Shown here piece after piece: positions 8,615-19,003 of a stretch of DNA of 64,000 bases (position 1 is the stretch's first letter; the number at the start of each line of letters is the position of its first letter). Location of the stretch: assembly GCA_028571685.1 (NCBI GenBank), contig CM053162.1:7878001-7942000 (forward strand), written 5' to 3'. The position numbers and the translations under genes are program-made. The DNA is from Heterohyrax brucei. Taxonomy: Eukaryota; Chordata; Mammalia; Hyracoidea; Procaviidae. Below the pieces are notes generated by a model. That model was not told where the DNA came from, ran no database searches, and saw nothing but the letters and a program-made list of their open reading frames with translations.

Positions 8615-11135
8615 CTTGACTGAGCAAAAACTCGCAGCTGCCACAGAGTTAGTGCAGGAACAGCTGGCTGCTGGACATTTAGAACCAACTACCTCTCCTT
8701 GGAATACTCCTATATTTGTGATCAAAAAGAAAAATGGGTCATGGCGACTCCTTCAGGACCTCAGAGAAATTAATAAAACCATGTTTACAATGGGGGCTCT
8801 CCAACCTGGACTCCCCTCCCCCGTCGCCATTCCAGCTAATTACTTTAAAATCATTATTGATCTCAAAGATTGCTTCTTCACTATCCCTCTTCACCCACTT
8901 GATAGAGAACGCTTTGCGTTTAGCCTCCCAGTTATTAATTTTAAAGGACCAATGCAGCGCTATCAGTGGAAAGTTCTCCCTCAGGGCATGGCCAATAGTC
9001 CCACTCTGTGTCAAAAATTTGTTGCTCAGGCTGTAGACCCTCTCAGGCGTTGGTGGTCTTCCATTTATATCATTCATTACATGGATGATATTTTACTGGC
9101 GGGGGCCTCCAGCTTAGAGGTACTTAGGTGCAGTCAGGACCTAACTTGCCAATTAACTTCCCTTGGACTTCAAATTGCCCCGAACAAAATACAACTTGCT
9201 GACCCTTATTATTACCTCGGTTTCGAATTGAATAATAATCAAATCACCACTCAAAAGCTTCACTTAAAAACCTCTCATCTACACACACTTAATGATTTCC
9301 AAAAGTTCCTGGGAGATATTAATTGGCTCCGACCATACCTCAAACTTACAACTGGGGAATTAAAACCATTGTTTGATACTCTACATGGAGATGCCAGCCC
9401 CCTCTCTCCCCGCTACCTCAATCCGGAGGCAAAAAGGGCCCTTCGCATTGTTGAAGAGGCCATACAGCAACAACAGGTTACCTTCATAACTTATGAACAG
9501 CCCTTTGCCCTTATTGTCTGTGCCACACTACATACACCCACGGGGGTTTTGTGGCAGAATGGCCCTCTTCTGTGGATACACCTATCCTCCACCCCGACTA
9601 AAGTTCTCCTCACCTATCCCTCCCTGGTGGCCAAACTTATAAGACTAGGCCGAGAAAAAAGCCGCCAGCATTTCGGCAGGGACCCTGATCAGCTTATCCT
9701 TCCTTACACCAAGGAACAAACAGACTGGCTCTCTCAAAATGATGATGACTGGGCAATTACCCTAGTCACATTCCAGGGTACTATAGATAACCATTATCCT
9801 TCACACAAACTCCTCCAGTTTGCCCAGAGGCACCCTTTCATCTTCCCCAAAATAACATCTACTCAGCCCTTGAAAGGAGCCTCCCTGGTTTTTTCAGATG
9901 GATCTTCCTCTGATATTGCCGCGTGGGTTATAGACTCACAGGAAAACAGTGTCCAGTCTCCTTACCGGTCTGCCCAGCTTGTAGAGCTTTTCGCTATCTT
10001 ACAGGTCTTCACAATACTACATGATGTTCCCTTCAATCTTTACACCGACAGTGCTTACATAGCTCTCTCAGTCCCAGTGTTGGAAACTGTTCCTTACATC
10101 AAAACATCTTCCAACGCTGTGCTTCTTTTTCAACAACTTCAGGCACTCATCCTAAAAAGACAACACCCCTTTTTTATTGGACACTTGCGTGCCCATACTG
10201 ACCTTCCAGGACCCCTCTCCGAAGGCAATAACCTTGCAGATAAACAAACACACTTGGTCCTCTCAGCTACCCTAGAGCCCATTACCAAAGCCCAACAGGC
10301 TCATGCTCTTCACCACCTCAATGCCCGTACACTCTGCCTTATGTTTAAAATTACCAGAGAACAGGCGAGACAAATTGTTAAAAACTGTCCTGCATGCGTA
10401 ACTCTTCTGCCTCTCCCCCACCTAGGAGTTAACCCAAGGGGCCTGCTCCCCAATGAAATCTGGCAAATGGATGTTACCCATATTCCTGAGTTTGGTAACC
10501 TCAAATATGCCCATGTGACCATTGATACCTATAGTGGGTTCCTCCATGCCACCCTCCACAGTGGTGAAGCCCCTAAAAATGTTATAGCACATGTTCTCCA
10601 ATGTGTTGCCATCATGGGGAAGCCCCAACAAATCAAAACCGACAATGGACCAGGATATACATCACAAACCTTTAAAAATTTCTGTGGTCAATTCCAGATC
10701 AAACATGTAACTGGCATTCCCTATAATCCTCAGGGACAGGGCATAATAGAGCGAGCCCACCAGACCCTTAAGTATACCATATCCAAACTTAAGACAAACA
10801 CTGTTTATTCCACTAAAGGTTCCCCTCGTAACCTCCTAAATCATGCATTGTTCATCCTTAATTTCCTACAACTAGATATTAATGAAAAATCTGCGGCAGA
10901 TCGTCTTTGGCATCAAGAGACTAAAAATCAATATGCCAAGGTTATGTGGAAAAATCCCATAACCCACAAATGGCACGGTCCTGATCCAGTTCTTATCTGG
11001 GGAAGAGGCCACGCATGTGTGTATGATACTGCAGAAGGGGCCCCTCGGTGGCTACCCGAACGTCTTGTTAAGCCCATCAATGATAACTCCATTTCCAGGG
11101 AAAATACCCCTGAGAAGCCTTCTCCTCTTTTGTAG
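8529..11135 (+). CDS. pol: Pol: reverse transcriptase, RNase H and integrase
   Basis: An open frame of about 868 codons in the -1 frame relative to pro, made as Gag-Pro-Pol. Residue numbers count GTG 8535 as 1. RT: 'LEPTTSPWNTPIFVIKKK', 'LPQGMANSPTLCQ' and the YMDD box at 182-185. RNase H: acidic residues in 'FSDGSS' (D455), 'AQLVELF', 'LYTDSAY' (D505) and 'NNLADKQ'. Integrase: zinc domain H590-x3-H594-x23-C618-x2-C621, then catalytic D646 ('WQMDVTHI'), D703 ('KTDNGPG') and E739 ('GIIERAH') with the standard 35-residue D-E spacing, and a C-terminal domain ending in 'RWLPERLVKP'. No stop, frameshift or missing catalytic residue was found. The stop TAG (11133-11135) overlaps the env splice acceptor. 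Confidence 0.95.
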   Translation, partial: FVVAIDFPVPHADKIKWRSESPVWVDQWPLTEQKLAAATELVQEQLAAGHLEPTTSPWNTPIFVIKKKNGSWRLLQDLREINKTMFTMGALQPGLPSPVAIPANYFKIIIDLKDCFFTIPLHPLDRERFAFSLPVINFKGPMQRYQWKVLPQGMANSPTLCQKFVAQAVDPLRRWWSSIYIIHYMDDILLAGASSLEVLRCSQDLTCQLTSLGLQIAPNKIQLADPYYYLGFELNNNQITTQKLHLKTSHLHTLNDFQKFLGDINWLRPYLKLTTGELKPLFDTLHGDASPLSPRYLNPEAKRALRIVEEAIQQQQVTFITYEQPFALIVCATLHTPTGVLWQNGPLLWIHLSSTPTKVLLTYPSLVAKLIRLGREKSRQHFGRDPDQLILPYTKEQTDWLSQNDDDWAITLVTFQGTIDNHYPSHKLLQFAQRHPFIFPKITSTQPLKGASLVFSDGSSSDIAAWVIDSQENSVQSPYRSAQLVELFAILQVFTILHDVPFNLYTDSAYIALSVPVLETVPYIKTSSNAVLLFQQLQALILKRQHPFFIGHLRAHTDLPGPLSEGNNLADKQTHLVLSATLEPITKAQQAHALHHLNARTLCLMFKITREQARQIVKNCPACVTLLPLPHLGVNPRGLLPNEIWQMDVTHIPEFGNLKYAHVTIDTYSGFLHATLHSGEAPKNVIAHVLQCVAIMGKPQQIKTDNGPGYTSQTFKNFCGQFQIKHVTGIPYNPQGQGIIERAHQTLKYTISKLKTNTVYSTKGSPRNLLNHALFILNFLQLDINEKSAADRLWHQETKNQYAKVMWKNPITHKWHGPDPVLIWGRGHACVYDTAEGAPRWLPERLVKPINDNSISRENTPEKPSPLL

Positions 11136-11136
11136 G
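11112..11136 (+). promoter_or_regulatory. env splice acceptor overlapping the pol stop
   Basis: A pyrimidine tract ('ccttctcctcttttg') runs straight into TAG|G, and that TAG is the pol stop codon. Together with the donor at 5723 it would generate the env subgenomic RNA, whose first in-frame ATG is at 11175. The fit to a vertebrate 3' splice site is very good. Use is inferred. Confidence 0.7.
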
Positions 11137-11174
11137 CTGTGAAGGCCACCTGTGTCCGGCATTGCTGGAGTGAA

Positions 11175-12003
11175 ATGCTGAGAAAACTCTGCGATATGGA
11201 AGTCAACAATCCATCACAGATAAGCTTTTTAACCTTCTTGTTAATCATTTTTCCTACATATGAAGGATTTGCCCCTACCAACCCCCATGCTCCTTTTAGC
11301 CTTAAATGGGCTGTTATAAACCTAAATGATAATTCCATACTTTATAATGCTAGTGACACCAAACCCTTAAACACTTGGTGGCCTGACCTTTCCTTTTGCC
11401 TTAAAGATGTCATCCCACGCATAAAAGAATAAGCCTCTAAACACGTGTGCAACTTCGGGCTTTATGTTTGCCCCAACTATAATAAAGGCGCTCACTGTAG
11501 GACAACCGATTCCTACTTCCGCGCAAAATGGAGTTGCATTACCTCAAGTGATGGAAATTGGAAATGGTCCACACCTTCTTCAGACCTCTTAAGTTTCTCC
11601 TTTACTAAGTATTATGATAAAATCAAAAGATTTAGTTCCTCTAAACTATGTAACAAAGACAGATCATTCAGGGGTCATTAAGGACACTATGACTAAACTC
11701 AGAGAGCAATCTAATCAAAGACAACGAGGATGGGGAAGCAGCTCAGGACCGCTTGATTTTAACTTTACCGGAACTTCATGGCTTACTAATCTATTTCTCA
11801 GTTTTGCTGGCCCTGTTTTAGGAATATTACTGTTCCTGACCTTCAGCCCTTGGGCATTCAGAAGAATAACAAGCTTCATCAAACAACAAATAGATGCTGC
11901 ACAAGCTAAACCTATTCAAGTTCACTACCATCGCCTGGCAGTTGACAAAGCTTATGCCACTGAAATGGGGTACCCTAGCTTCCTCCCCACGGGGACAGCA
12001 TGA
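11175..12003 (+). pseudogene. env: Env remnant, gammaretrovirus-type, with a large internal loss
   Basis: ATG 11175 opens a signal-peptide-like stretch ('FLTFLLIIF') and then the N-terminus of a gamma-type surface subunit: 'WWPDLSFCL' and, after one in-frame TAA (11430-11432), a cysteine-rich block with 'LYVCPNY' and 'WSCITSSDGNWKW'. A frame change occurs between about 11614 and 11681. The sequence then passes directly to a short pre-membrane segment, one membrane span ('FAGPVLGILLFLTF') and a cytoplasmic tail ending at TGA 12001-12003. The rest of the surface subunit, the furin site, fusion peptide, immunosuppressive region and CX6CC motif are all missing. The total is about 830 bp against roughly 1.7-1.8 kb for complete relatives. 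It cannot encode a functional envelope protein. Confidence 0.88.
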
Positions 12004-12280
12004 AAAGTAGAGGCATGCTTACCTCCTTACCAATCTGGCAAGAGAGGTATGGGTACTGGTGCGAGTGCGAAGCAAAGCATTGCAAGGGAAAGTTAACACT
12101 AACTTCTCTACGTTTCCCTGGGGCACACCTGGCTTGCATAGAGGTTGGTATCTATCTCAACATCAAAACGGCTCTGCCTCTCCTCCTCAAAAGATACCAA
12201 GAGCCGTAAGTTCTACACGGAGGAGCCTTGGTCAATACCCCCTCGCCCAGTTAAAGCCCACCTCCCATCAATTAAAACAA
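12004..12280 (+). other. Post-env non-coding region with overlapping inverted repeats
   Basis: About 280 nt between env and the polypurine tract. TTGGTATCT (12145-12153) pairs with AGATACCAA (12192-12200), and ACGGCTCT (12168-12175) pairs with AGAGCCGT (12200-12207). The partners interleave, which gives either alternative stems or a pseudoknot. Type-D viruses carry a constitutive RNA transport element in just this place. I cannot confirm that the NXF1-binding loops are present, so this is a positional hypothesis. A 124-codon open frame (12059-12433) runs from here into the LTR and looks like chance. Confidence 0.5.
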
Positions 12281-12292
12281 AAAGGGAGGAGA
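12279..12292 (+). other. Polypurine tract
   Basis: A purine run, AAAAAGGGAGGAGA, lies directly before the TG of the 3' LTR. This is the expected plus-strand primer of reverse transcription. Confidence 0.9.
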
Positions 12293-12676
12293 TGTCGGGA
12301 GCCGTGGGTGAGCCCCCAGGCCCCGACATACAGGAAGCTTGTAGGGCTGAAAAAGCCTGCGCGCGCCAAGTTTGAAAAAGCCCGCGCCCGCGAAATTCAA
12401 AAGGCCCGCGCGCGGGAAAAACTTCCTGCCTGATGTCACTGCCTTAGTCCTATGTATATCCAATCCCCAGCCGACAACTACCTCACTCCAAATGTCACTC
12501 CATCCCTACGTCACTTGATCCCTCCCTTTATTCCTACCGCTATAAATATACCTCATTTTGATAATAAAACGAGGCTTGATCAGAATTTTGTCTTGCCTTC
12601 CATTTTTCCGCCTTTCCTGTTTACTTTCACAGGCTTCCTCTCGTCCTTTCGTTGATTTGTCCCGCGGGCCGGGGCA
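12293..12676 (+). repeat. 3' LTR (384 bp)
   Basis: TGTC to GGCA, followed by the TGATAC target duplication (12677-12682). It retains the CpG-rich E2F-like array (12363-12419), CCAAT, CRE-like sites, TATA and AATAAA. One CpG that is TpG in the 5' copy (near 5205) is still CpG here, and conversely several C positions in the 5' U5 are T here, consistent with independent decay after integration. Confidence 0.95.
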
Positions 12677-12925
12677 TGATACAGGTGGTGTGTGTACTCC
12701 ATGGTTTAATATATGTGAGACTGTCCTACCGCTTTCTTTTTAGAGGAGAGAGGAAAAGATGGAGAGGAGGGGAGAAGTGTTGATTGAGTGGATACTGGAA
12801 GTCAGGAGTGGAAAACAAGTGTACTGTCATAGGTTGAGGAGAGCAGAAATAGGTGCTTGGGGTTTTATATGACAAATTGTCTTGGATTGTAAACTTTCAC
12901 CTAATTACAATAAATTTTTAAAAAA
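12677..12925 (+). mobile_element. L1 3' UTR, continuation after the ERV
   Basis: It starts with the duplicated TGATAC and continues the 3' UTR text broken at 5136 ('gtgtgtactccatggttt', then 'gagaggaggggag'). It ends in 'caataaatttttaaaaaa'. The order of blocks matches 690-925 and 29700-29950. This fixes the ERV as an insertion within an already resident L1. Confidence 0.85.
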
Positions 12926-14062
12926 TATGTTTAAGTGAAAATTTACAATTATAGCCAGTTTCTCATACAAAAACTTACACACACTTTGCCATGTGACCCT
13001 AAGTGCTCCCCCTACACTGTGATAGAACACTCCTTCTCTCACACCCATAGTTTTCATGTCCAGTTGACTAGCTCCTGTAGCCCTCCATCAATTGGTTTTG
13101 CCTCTGAGCTGTTAGTCTCCTGTGTGTGACAAACCCAAGAAGCATACTCCTCACTATTTTCATTTTATGTCTTACACATCAGTTCAGTCTTTGTCCGAAG
13201 AGTTGACTTCCAGAATGGTTTCATTTCCTGGTTAACAGAGGGCTTGGGGGCCATGTCACCTGGGATCCTCCAATCCATTAGACCATGAAGTCTGGTCTTT
13301 TTACTAGATTTCAAGTTCTTCATCCCACATTTCTCCCGCTCCATCAGGGACTTTTTGTTGAGTTTCCTGTCCCACTTGATGTCAGTGGGTTGGTTGGTTC
13401 ATTCCTGTAAGGGCAATCTTTGGTGGTAAGTGGGTACCAGCTAGTTCCTTTAGTCTCATGTTGTTTTTGCCTCTGTTGTATGTCACCCTTGCTGTCTCCT
13501 GGGCTCACACTTTACTCTTATTGTTGATAGTCTTGCTCTTTCTTCGCTTCTGGTGGGCTGAAACCAATTGATGTGTCTCAGATGGCTACTTGCTAGCTTT
13601 TAAGACCCTAGACAGCACTCACCAAAGTCAGATGCAGAATACTTGCTTGGAGGAAAAAAAAAATGTATTATGCCAATTGACCTAGATGATGCCCGAAGCC
13701 ATAGTTTGCAGATCTCTGATCCTGGTATTCTGTCCCTGGAAGTGTTTGGTTTTATTTAGAATACTTCTAAGCTTTGTATTAAGTCCATTTGTGCTGACTT
13801 CTCCTCTGCTGTGTGTTGTCTCTCTCTTCATCTCAAAATAAACCAAACAAAACCAAACACACTGCTGCCCAGTCAATTCTGACTTATAAAATAGTTCTTG
13901 TCAGTTATCTAATTAATGAGTAACCATCTCCCTCCACACACTGTTGTGACCATCAAAGAATGTTTTCTACTGTGTTTAAATCAGTTCTTGTGGCCTTATA
14001 TACTATTTGTCATTTTGTAATCAAATAACTTTGCTCAATAATGTCCTCCAGGTTCTCCCCTT
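12926..14062 (-). mobile_element. Older L1 3' UTR and ORF2 end, minus strand
   Basis: Read on the minus strand this resembles an L1 3' end. The right-hand part (13880-14060) parallels 14900-15090 of the neighbouring full-length L1 ('tatctaat...accctctccctcc', 'catcaaagac', 'aatgtcctcca'). It is more diverged than that element and carries a SINE fragment at 13838-13886. The younger full-length L1 is inserted at its right edge. Confidence 0.6.
13838..13886 (-). mobile_element. Fragment of a tRNA-derived afrotherian SINE
   Basis: The text 'aaaccaaacaaaaccaaac' followed by 'actgctgcccagtcaattctgac' matches the A-rich start and body of the antisense SINEs at 16359 and 50853. Only about 50 bp remain. 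Confidence 0.55.
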
Positions 14063-16358
14063 TCTTTTGTTTTCTTTTTATTGTGATTAAGTGAAAGTGT
14101 ACAGTCCAAATCAATTTTGTATACCCACCTATGTGCAGCTCTTTCTGCTCTCCTTGCTGGTGACAGTATACTCCTCCTTTTCATTCTATGCTTCTAGTGT
14201 CCCCTTAACAAGTTCCTGTCCCCTCCTCTCCACCCTGTTTTCTTCCATCTAGAAGGAGACCAGTAGGACAGCCTCTTAAAAATGCATACAGCCATGAAGT
14301 ACACACACCAGATGATCATACTGTGTACCCAGGTTCAGCCCATTCTCTTCCCAGGAGTTGACCTCAGTAGTGTTTTCTGGTCAGGGGCAGCAGCACATAC
14401 AGCGGCCATGCTCCCAGGAGATCCCCCAGGCCATCAGATCATCAATTGTGATCTTTTAGCAGAGTTCTTGAGCTGCATCCCTCTGTTTCTAATATTGCCA
14501 GAGGGACTAACGGCTATGTTTGCTGGTGGCTGGGCATCATCTGATTCTTCTGGTCACATGTTGAAATAGACTCCCATTCGTATATGTCCTTCATCTTCTG
14601 GGCTCTTTTTCCTCATGTTTTTGTTGTTCTTGGTCGTCGTCTGTTCCAGCTGATTTGCCACCATTTGGTGTACCTCCGATAGCATCTTGTTAGCTGCCCA
14701 AGACACCACTCACCAATATGGGGTGCAGAAGACTCTCTTATCAATAGGTTGGTTATGCCAATTGGCTTCAATGTCCCCCTAAAGGATAGTCCCCTGCTAC
14801 TCTATCCTTGCAACACTGGGTTGAGATTAGAAGAACTTTCAGTTAATGGTGAAGTCCAGTTAAGTTCATCTACTTTATACTGTATGCTGTCACTGCTTTC
14901 ACCTAACCAAATTTCTGTCAACTATCTAATCTATGACCAACCCTCTCCCTCCCTCCCAACTCTTGTAGCCATCAAAGACTCTTTTCTTCAGATGTAAGTC
15001 TATTTTTAAGTCCTTATAGCAGGGGTCTCATAGAATATTTGCCCTTTTGCTACTGACTCGTTAAGCTCTGCATAATGTCTTCCAATTGAAACCAGGTAAT
15101 GAGATCTTCCTAAAGTCATCATTGTTCTTCATTGTTGCATAGTGTTCCACTGAACAAATGCACATAGTTTCTTTATCCATTCATCTGTTGATGGGCACCT
15201 AGGTTGATTCCATTTGTTGCTATTGTGGACTGTGGTGCAATAAACATTTGTGTGCCTGTATCTTTCGTGTGACAGCCTTTATTTCTGTAGGCTATATTCT
15301 GAGCGGGGGGATTACTTGATTAAATGATCTATTCTATTTTCAGCTTTTTAAGGAAGTGCCAAATTGCTTTCCAAATTTGTTGAACCATTTTGCAATCCTA
15401 CCAGCAGTGTAGGTGAGTACCAATCTCTGCACAGCTTCTCCAGTGTTTGTTGTTTTGTGCTTTTTAGATTATGGCTAACCTTGTTGGGGTAAGATGGTAT
15501 CTCATTGCAGTTTTGACTCGGATTTCTCTAATGAAAGTGAGTGTTTCCTCACGTGTATTTTAGCTACCTGGATGTCTTCTTTGGTGAAGTGTCTGTTCTT
15601 CTCTTTTGTCCATTGCTTAACGGAGTCATTTACTTTTCTTCATGTTGTTTTGCAGTACCTTGTAGATTTTTGAGATTAGACATCAGTCCAACATGCTGTT
15701 GCCAAATATTTTTTTTCCATTCTCTAGGTGGTCTTTTAGCTGTTTTGATAAAGTCTTTGGATGATCAAAAGTGTTTGATTCCTAGTAGTTCCCATGTATC
15801 TATTTTTTCTTCTGTTGATTGTGTTTTGTTAGTCAGATTCTGAAGTCTGTCTAAGCTGTGTATTAGAAATTCCACTGCTGACCCTACATTTTCTTGCATG
15901 ATCTTTGTTTTAGGTTTGATATTTAGTTCTTTGATCCATGCTGAGTTAGTTTTTATGTGAGGTGCAAGATATGGGTCTTGTTCCAGTTTTCTGCAGATGG
16001 ATATCCAAATTTGCTAACACCAATTGTTAAAGAGACTGTTTTTACCCCAGTTTACAATCATAGGGCCTTTGTCAAATATCAACTATTTACAAGAGAATGG
16101 TGACATATATAGGTCTCAACTGTATTCCATTGTCTATATGTCTCTTTTTGTACCAGTACCAGGCTGTTTTGACTACTGTGGCAGTGTAACAGGTTCTAAA
16201 GTCACGTAATGTGAGTCTTCCCACTGTGTTCCTCTTCTTCAGTAGCGCTTTACTTATGTGAGGTTTCTTGTCATTCCAAACAATGTTGGTGATTTGTTTT
16301 TCCATCTTGTTAAAAAGTGACACTAGAATTTGCATCATGATTGCATTGTATATGTAGA

Positions 16359-16528
16359 TCCAAACCCAACCCACCGCTGTCAAGTCTGGTCTGACTCATA
16401 GCAACCCTTGAGGTCAGAGTAGAACCAGAACTGCCCCACAGAGTTTCCAAAGACAGCCTGGAAGATTGGAACTGCTGATCATCTGGTTAGCAGACATTGC
16501 ACTTAACCCACAACACCACCAGAGTTTC
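16359..16528 (-). mobile_element. tRNA-derived afrotherian SINE with TSD
   Basis: On the minus strand it begins with the tRNA-like head (A box 'gtggtgttgtgggttaag', B box-like 'gttccaatctt'), passes the conserved 'ctctgtggggcagttctgg' body and ends in a short A/C-rich tail. TATATGTAGA is duplicated at 16349-16358 and 16529-16538. It is inserted into L1 ORF2. Confidence 0.85.
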
Positions 16529-17290
16529 TATATGTAGACTGCTATAGATAAAATAGACATTTTCACAGTGTTAAGTCTTCCTGTCCATAAGCAGGGTAGG
16601 TTTCTTCATTTATGTAAGTCTTCTTTGGTTTCTTCCAGTAAGGTCTTGTAGTTCTCTCTGTATAGGCCTTTTATTGTTCTAGTTAGACTTATTCCTAGGT
16701 ATTTTATCTTCTTGGGAGCTATAGTAAATGGTATCGATTTGGTGATTTCTTCTTTGACGGTCTCTTTGTTGGTATATAGGAATTTTACTGATTTACTTAT
16801 GTTTATCTTGTATCCTGATACTTTGCTGAACTCCTCTCTATTAGTTCCAGTAGCTTATGTATGGGTTCTTTAGGATTCTCTGTATATACAATCATATGAT
16901 CTGCAAATAGAGAGATTTTTGCTTCTTCTTTGCTGATGCAGACACACTTTCTTTCTCTTGTCTAGTTGCTCTGAGTAGAACTTCTACTGCAATGTTGAAT
17001 AGAACTGGTGAGAGTGGGCATCCTTGTCTAGTTTCTGTTCTCAAGGGGAATTATTTCAGTCCCTTACCATTCAGGATGATGTAAGTGTCTGGCTTTGCAT
17101 AGATGCCCCTGATTGTACTGAGGAATTTCCCCTCTATTCCTATTTTGTTGAGAGTTTTTAGCATGAGTGGATTTTGGACTTTGTCAAATGCCTTTTCTGC
17201 ATCAATTGATAAAATCAGATGTTTCTTACCTTTTGTGTTATTTATGTGGCTGATCACTTTAATTGTTTTTCTGGTATTGAATCAACCTTA

Positions 17291-17563
<273 letters not shown>

Positions 17564-18838
17564 TGAAGATTTATGCATCTAGGTTCATGAGTGATATTGG
17601 TCTATAATTTTAGTTTCTCATGGAGTCTTTCCCTAGCTTTGGTATCAGGGTTATGTTGGTTTTGTAGAAGCAATTTGGGAGTATTCCATTCCTTTCTATG
17701 CTGTGAAATAGTCTCAGAGTATTGGAGGTAACTCTTCCCTAAAAGTTTGGTAGAATTCTCTGGTGAAGCCATCTGGGCCAGTGATTTTTTTGATTGGTAG
17801 TTTTTGATGACTTTTTCAATCTCTTCCTTTGTGATACGTTTGTTAAGTTGTTCTACTTTACTTGTGATAATTTTGGTAGATGATATGAATCTAGGAATTT
17901 GCCCATTTCCTATAGCTTTTCAAATCTGTTAGAGTACATTCTTTCGTAGTATTGTTATGGCACTTTTCATTTCAGCTGAGTCCACTGTGACATTTCTCAT
18001 CTAATTTCTAATTCAGGTTATTTGTTTCCTCTCCTGTTTTTCTTTCATAAGTTTAATCAATGACTTATCAATGTTGTTGATCTTTTCAGAGAACCAGCTT
18101 TTGCTTTTGTTAATCTTTTCAATTGTTCTTCTGTTCTCTAATTCATTTAGATCTGCTCTTTATTATTTGTTTTCTTCTAATGCCTGAGGGATTCCTCTGT
18201 TGCTCTCTTTCTACTTATTCAAGCTGCAGGGTTAATTCTTCAGTTTGGGCCCTTTCTTCATTCCTGGTGTGTGGGTTTATAGAGATAAATTGACCTCTAA
18301 GCACTGTTTTTGCTGTATCCCATAGGTTCTGCTAGGATGTGTATTCATTCTCATTTGGTTCCATAAATTTCTTAATTTCATCCATGATTTCTTTTATAAC
18401 TCATAGCTTTTTCAGCAAAGTGTTATTCAGTTTCTATGAGTTTGAATTCCCACCTGTGATTTTTCTGCTATTGATTTCAACTTTGATGGCTTTGTGTTTT
18501 GAGAGAACACCTTGCTATAATTCAGTGGTTTTGATTTTGTTGAGACTTGCTTTATGACCTAATGCATGGTCTATTCTGAAGAATGTTCCACACGCAGTGG
18601 AGAAGAAGGTGTACTTATTTGTTGATGGGTGAAAAGTTCTGTATATGTTGATGAGGTCTAGTTTGTTAATTGTGGCAGTAAGATCTTCTGTATCTTGACT
18701 GAGGTTTTTTTTCTGGATAATCTGTGCATTAGTGAAAGTGGAGTGTTGAAATCTCCAACTGTTATTGTGGAGTGATCTATCTTATTTTTCAGTGTTGCCA
18801 ATGTTTGTTTAAAGTGTTTTCATGCTCTGGTACCGGGT

Positions 18839-19003
18839 ATGGAAACTCTGGTGGCGTGGTGGGTTAAGTGCTACATTTGCTAACTGAAAGGTTAGCAGTT
18901 CAAATCCACCAGGCACTCCTTGGAAACTTACAGGGCAGTTCTATTCTGACCTCTAGGGTCACTATGGGTTGGGACTGACTCGATGGTGGTGGGTTTCTTG
19001 GGG
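18839..19003 (+). mobile_element. tRNA-derived afrotherian SINE (plus strand)
   Basis: It starts 'aaactctggtggcgtggtgg' (A-box region) and has the B-box-like 'cagttcaaatcc', the 'actccttggaaactta' and 'ggcagttctattctgacc' body and an end at 'gactgactcgatggtggt'. Related GGTA..GGGT repeats flank it (18829-18838 and 19005-19014), an imperfect target duplication in L1 ORF2. Confidence 0.85.

Larger units (their letters stand above)
5137..12676 (+). mobile_element. Betaretroviral (type-D-like) endogenous provirus
   Basis: A complete proviral layout: 5' LTR, tRNA-Lys-type primer site, splice donor, gag, pro with dUTPase, pol, env remnant, polypurine tract and 3' LTR. It integrated into the 3' UTR of a plus-strand L1. 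Three frames step by -1 (gag, pro, pol), as in betaretroviruses. Gag begins with a myristoylation-type glycine and resembles type-D simian retrovirus Gag, while Env remnants look gammaretroviral, a combination known for type-D viruses. Gag, pro and pol have no stops or frameshifts; env is gutted. By eye the LTRs differ at 9 positions and one indel in about 383 bp (about 2.3%). If a rate near 2e-9 per site per year is assumed, that is several million years. Confidence 0.93.

Noticed and set aside
12059-12433. 124-codon open frame crossing from the post-env region into the 3' LTR
   Set aside because: It spans the polypurine tract and LTR boundary and has low-complexity 'KARAREKLPA'-type repeats from the CpG-rich U3; its LTR part also occurs in the 5' LTR without a gene. 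No sign of a superantigen-like or accessory gene.
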